A stretch of 38,852 bases of DNA. Source: a virus. The first letter of the stretch is position 1; every line of letters starts with the position of its first letter. Location: positions 1 through 38,852 of the IMG/VR virus record IMGVR_UViG_3300007734_000669; one strand, given 5' to 3'. The notes beneath the pieces were generated by a model. It ran no database searches. It saw only the letters and a list, made by a program, of their open reading frames with translations, and had not been told where the DNA came from. The position numbers were made by a program, and so were the translations under genes. Positions 36,601 to 38,852 of the stretch are shown here, piece after piece.

Positions 36601-38385
36601 AGAGGAAAGTTGAGTATCATCAATAGCCATTGCTTGGCCATTAAAGACTGCAGGGTTTTCTACTTTAACTTCTATCTCTTGGCCAGCTGCATTGAATTGC
36701 TTAACAATTCTGTTGGCTGCATATGATTGAGGAATCTTGCCATTTTGTGCAGTTAGGTAATCTAGTCCTGCTTCACCTTTAGAAATCTGACGAATCTCTG
36801 CAAAGGTATTCCAGACACCTAGAAAGACTTGCTTCTTCTGGCCTTCATCTCCTGCTGCAAATGCTTCTGCAATAATCTTTGAGTGATAACGGGTATTAGT
36901 CATACGCGCTAAACGGTAGACTTGAGTTGCTGCATCTGTTGCGTTGACATCAAAGAATCCATTTTTGAAATATGGAATGGTTTCAAACTTTTTAGCAAAG
37001 CGGTCTAACTTGCCATTGATTTGATTAAGGCTTAGACGGAATGCTCCATCTTGCTTTAACTTGCCAACACCACGTTCTAAAGTTGCTATCTGTTCTGCAT
37101 TGTTAAATAAACCAGTAGCAATATCACCGTATTGAACATCATTTGCTCCATAGGCTGCATCTACAAGTTTGCGTCCTACGTTATCTAGGCTAAGAATTTT
37201 ATTACCTACGGTTAGCGTAGCAATACGTGCTTTACGTGCCGCATCAAGACGTGGAATAAGCGGAGTCTTGCGAGCTGCTTGACCTTGTAAGATAAAACGT
37301 ACGTCTTCTGCGTTGGCAAGATAGTTTTTGGCAGTTGCTGCATCTTTAACACCAGCACGAATAAACTCATCTACTGCTGCAGGACCAAACTCTGGTGCTA
37401 TACGCTTAAGATTTACTACTGCGTCTACGCCTGCTTTAATATCACCTGATTTACGAGCTTGTGCTAAGACATTCAACTGTGCACCATAGGCATCAAAGAG
37501 TGCTGCTACTTTTGGATCTGTAAATACACGCTCTACTTGAGCCGTATCTCCTGCTGTACGCAAGATAGAGCGACCATAAGTTCCTGGAGTTTTACCAAGA
37601 AGAGTAAAGAGTGCAAAGTTGCCAGCATCGTATGCTTTCTTTGCTTTACCTAGTGCAAGTGTTGGGTCTGCAAAGACTCGATAAGCCGCATCACCAATAC
37701 CAGAGATGCCTTTATAGAGAAGACCTGAGCCTTCTAAAGAACCTGGAAGCAATAGGTTTGCTAATTGACGTCCTGGAGAGTACTTAGCGGCTTGTACTGA
37801 ATCTAGTGCATCTTGAAAAAGTGGGTCTTTCCTTTGTGCAGCAGAGGCTGCAATTGCTTTTTCAGCATCTGTACCAGATGCCAAGATTTCATCAAGGCTA
37901 ATACCTTCTGCAACTTTCATAGCAACATTAGTTATATCGTTGCCGTATTTAACTTTAGCGTTAGAGATACGATCTGGGCTAAATACCTTGTTACCGTTAT
38001 CTCCAGCAATTTGAAATGCTTTGGCAAGGTCTACGCCTTGGTCAGCAGCAATGGCTCCAGTACGATACAAGCGAGTCATAAAATCTGAAACTTCGTTAAG
38101 CGCCTTGAAAGGTGCTGCAATAGTTGTCTTTACTGCGTTAGTCATATAGTGCAGTGAATTGCCAAGCCAACCTTGGTTAGTCTTTGTGGCACCACCAAAG
38201 AGTGCAACGTGTGCATTCTGTTGATCTGCAGTAAGTTGAGAAAAAGAAGCCTGCGCTTGAGCAGTAGGCATAGCAAGTAAGTTGCGGTGCGAATCTAATA
38301 GTTTAGATAACCCGTCAACTTGAGTTTGCTCTTGAGCACTAAGTCCTGCTTGCAGGGCTGCTGCTTTTAAGTTTATGTTTGCCAA
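33700..38385 (-). CDS. Giant internal virion/ejection protein (1561 residues)
   Basis: The largest gene, helical and Ala/Lys/Asp-rich. Landmarks: MANINLKAAALQAGLSAQEQ; a conserved-looking block WVFGTLAGPRFAVRNAAEDL near residue 640 of the type seen in very large podovirus/actinophage virion proteins; a later hydrophobic part (LAAVPIAMIGNVVP; TVLSLRFLFGFVAIASP) that could enter membranes; and a Gln-rich helical tail. No peptidase or lysozyme motif was found. Size and place suggest a gp16-like protein that opens a channel through the host envelope. Confidence 0.7.
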   Translation of the reverse strand: MANINLKAAALQAGLSAQEQTQVDGLSKLLDSHRNLLAMPTAQAQASFSQLTADQQNAHVALFGGATKTNQGWLGNSLHYMTNAVKTTIAAPFKALNEVSDFMTRLYRTGAIAADQGVDLAKAFQIAGDNGNKVFSPDRISNAKVKYGNDITNVAMKVAEGISLDEILASGTDAEKAIAASAAQRKDPLFQDALDSVQAAKYSPGRQLANLLLPGSLEGSGLLYKGISGIGDAAYRVFADPTLALGKAKKAYDAGNFALFTLLGKTPGTYGRSILRTAGDTAQVERVFTDPKVAALFDAYGAQLNVLAQARKSGDIKAGVDAVVNLKRIAPEFGPAAVDEFIRAGVKDAATAKNYLANAEDVRFILQGQAARKTPLIPRLDAARKARIATLTVGNKILSLDNVGRKLVDAAYGANDVQYGDIATGLFNNAEQIATLERGVGKLKQDGAFRLSLNQINGKLDRFAKKFETIPYFKNGFFDVNATDAATQVYRLARMTNTRYHSKIIAEAFAAGDEGQKKQVFLGVWNTFAEIRQISKGEAGLDYLTAQNGKIPQSYAANRIVKQFNAAGQEIEVKVENPAVFNGQAMAIDDTQLSSGIAVPSLYEMDLLASRQTLLAKMLGPNYKKWANKMTSAWVFGTLAGPRFAVRNAAEDLMIHLAVGDSAWGLVKGRLLTTKLQLAMAKGDLGFINKLIRKSDISKYKEEMIVAKNMGNIDDVRRVMAKAVAENSLGAKLDQRGADLLARYIRHGDIDNLLDSVSEGGNNALRGLDQYMKVTEDVSKYGKVDGLEIDGKTYKTKTGSSFADYNPVMSEESRAGWFTKLNMFGASDLRRKTIENLSDGITRQDAITNIRKYLESLPAKDLNRFQLYKAGGDTQQHATALYDDTKVYFSKRNGKLNNDLLDKVRTLDADGKIKVSTNSLTIHDLPDRMKADLAPESISGPILIPVSDTQNFASDIMEWGWDKMGAANSRLSRHPMVLDAIVNIQKEMQDSGFEKHYIEALTAGKTGDDLIKAQFSAEKHLLSIAEDYAKNRVIAFVDNPAVRSQLAMSVSNFARFYRATEDFYRRTARTLRYNPEALTRASLTYEGISHSGFVQTDDNGNQYFFYPGLEPVYKAMNKVMRLFGVGDAFQVPMPVQFGGSLKMITPSMNPDSLFPTFAGPLAAVPIAMIGNVVPQVKDLEQYLTGSYGADQPIIQAILPAHVNRLLQAMNKDERSSQYASAYRKAVTYLEATGHGLQIKIDPATGQEIPPSAGELAAYQDKLQASTLTVLSLRFLFGFVAIASPSVVLKSDMAQWVRDNGRTSYKQAFNKLVERYGSIDKASQEWIKLFPDQMPYTVSESESNTVAQVRAVGAAGNWVKDNTGLLAKYPQGAAFLIPQAGSFDFNSYKLLFSAGLKQNKTLTDFVRQASTAKDVQYYYAQKDSFDAQLAQTYSTDAKRALRDQWQIWSDQFKGVRPLLQEQLGQGSQTAIERQRALLDLRTMLDDSTVTAQPETRNLLKQMMNQYDQYKYNRDSLTSNSGMQQDYKDMLKANVKASLQQLASKDVNAQSAYDILFSRLIGD

Positions 38386-38805
38386 TTACATACCCCGCGA
38401 TATTGCCTGCTGGTAAAGGATTCCTATTTCTCCAGTAGTATCGTAAGGAAGCATCTTTTCAAGTGAATCTGAAATCTTTGCTGTAGCAAATTTTGATTGC
38501 ATCATTAGTGCATTTGAACCGCCGCCTGGGCCTACATCTATTCCGTGAGTAATTGGTTCATTAGGTCGCTGAGTTGGGTCATAAAGACCAGTACCTGCGC
38601 CCATCGCACCACCAGAACGAACTGTTGGAGCTTGTGAAAGCATTGGAGATTTAGGTGCTGTTGCTAGTGGAGCACCGGCTTTTTGTTGCGCCATAGCTAC
38701 ACCTGCACCATATTGATCTGGTTGATATTGTAAATCTGTACGCTTTGCGTAAGGTCCAGGACCTGATACACCCTGCATTGGGTTAGTAGCGTCTTCAAGC
38801 GCCAT
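38386..38805 (-). CDS. Small virion-associated protein after the portal (139 residues)
   Basis: MALEDATNPMQGVSGPGPYA, disordered Gly/Ala/Pro-rich first two thirds (YQPDQYGAGVAMAQQKAGAP, GIDVGPGGGSNALMM) and a helical end (ISDSLEKMLPYDTTGE). AGGAGG stands just before the ATG. The MALEDATNPMQG-type start next to the portal is familiar from actinophage head regions. Role unknown. Confidence 0.7.
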   Translation of the reverse strand: MALEDATNPMQGVSGPGPYAKRTDLQYQPDQYGAGVAMAQQKAGAPLATAPKSPMLSQAPTVRSGGAMGAGTGLYDPTQRPNEPITHGIDVGPGGGSNALMMQSKFATAKISDSLEKMLPYDTTGEIGILYQQAISRGM

Positions 38806-38852
38806 TTGTATCCTCCTGTATTGTTTCTAAATCTTGCGAAAATTCATTCCAG
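38795..38852 (-). CDS. C-terminal end of the upstream gene, probably the portal (cut by window edge)
   Basis: On the minus strand the frame WNEFSQDLETIQEDTNGA enters from the window edge and ends at TGA 38795-38797, overlapping the next ATG at 38805. It lies exactly where the portal gene starting at 128 should end if the molecule is circular or permuted. Only 18 complete codons are visible, so this is a positional inference. Confidence 0.45.
   Translation of the reverse strand, partial: WNEFSQDLETIQEDTNGA

Overview
The window reads as most of the genome of a lytic, podovirus-like double-stranded DNA phage of an actinobacterial host. The host clue is a WhiB-family Fe-S regulator together with several small zinc-binding families typical of actinophages. 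The morphology clue is a large terminase, an HK97-fold capsid gene with scaffold, and a row of very large Ala/Thr-rich proteins where internal ejection proteins would sit, with no tape measure, tail tube or sheath gene. Base composition looks moderate, neither AT- nor GC-extreme by eye, which would suit a small-genome freshwater actinobacterium; that habitat is an inference. No integrase, excisionase or repressor was seen. The left edge holds the first 42 codons of a portal-like gene and the right edge holds the last codons of a gene in exactly the place the portal should end, so the molecule is probably circular or circularly permuted with the break inside the portal gene, and roughly 1.3 kb of portal lies outside the window.

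Layout. 1-2379 (minus): portal start, two small genes, large terminase. 2380-3183: about 0.8 kb without genes, holding three consecutive stem-loops (2481-2613), a short palindrome, eight CCTAA iteron-like boxes (2907-3100) and a sigma70-type promoter (3106-3134); this is the best candidate for a replication origin or master control region. 3184-7223 (plus): a dense early operon of very small overlapping genes. It starts with an ArdC-like antirestriction domain, passes through unknown proteins, two zinc-finger-like proteins and two tiny membrane proteins, and ends with a lytic-transglycosylase-like protein and a DNA methyltransferase. Three leaders in this operon share the same hairpin plus AAAGGGTTA start module. 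7260-7287: terminator between convergent operons.

7340-16025 (minus, transcribed right to left): replication, recombination and regulation. In transcription order: an HslV-like Ntn-hydrolase, a 29-residue membrane peptide, a Cas4-like Fe-S exonuclease (frameshifted), a zinc-tailed protein, WhiB, a DnaB/RecA-like helicase, a Holliday-junction-resolvase-like nuclease, an HNH nuclease, a primase split into CHC2 and Toprim proteins, a sigma-like protein, a PD-(D/E)XK-like nuclease, an endonuclease VII-like HNH protein, an FmdB-like zinc ribbon, a SAM methyltransferase and a Dam-type adenine methyltransferase. 16026-16363 is a divergent control region with one plus-strand zinc-ribbon gene.

16403-38852 (minus): late region. 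In transcription order from the right: portal end, a small conserved protein, a 1561-residue and three further large putative internal virion proteins, scaffold, major capsid protein, several small head genes, a collagen-like fibre, two glycosyltransferases, an adaptor-like structural protein, an HNH insertion, further tail/fibre proteins, a 723-residue tail protein, and a lysis cassette (membrane protein, CHAP endolysin, holin) that ends at a strong terminator.

Three genes are broken or split by frame: the methyltransferase at an 8-C tract, the Cas4-like exonuclease by one missing base, and the primase by a two-ORF arrangement with its own ribosome binding site. Whether the first two are assembly errors, phase variation or recoding cannot be decided from one sequence.
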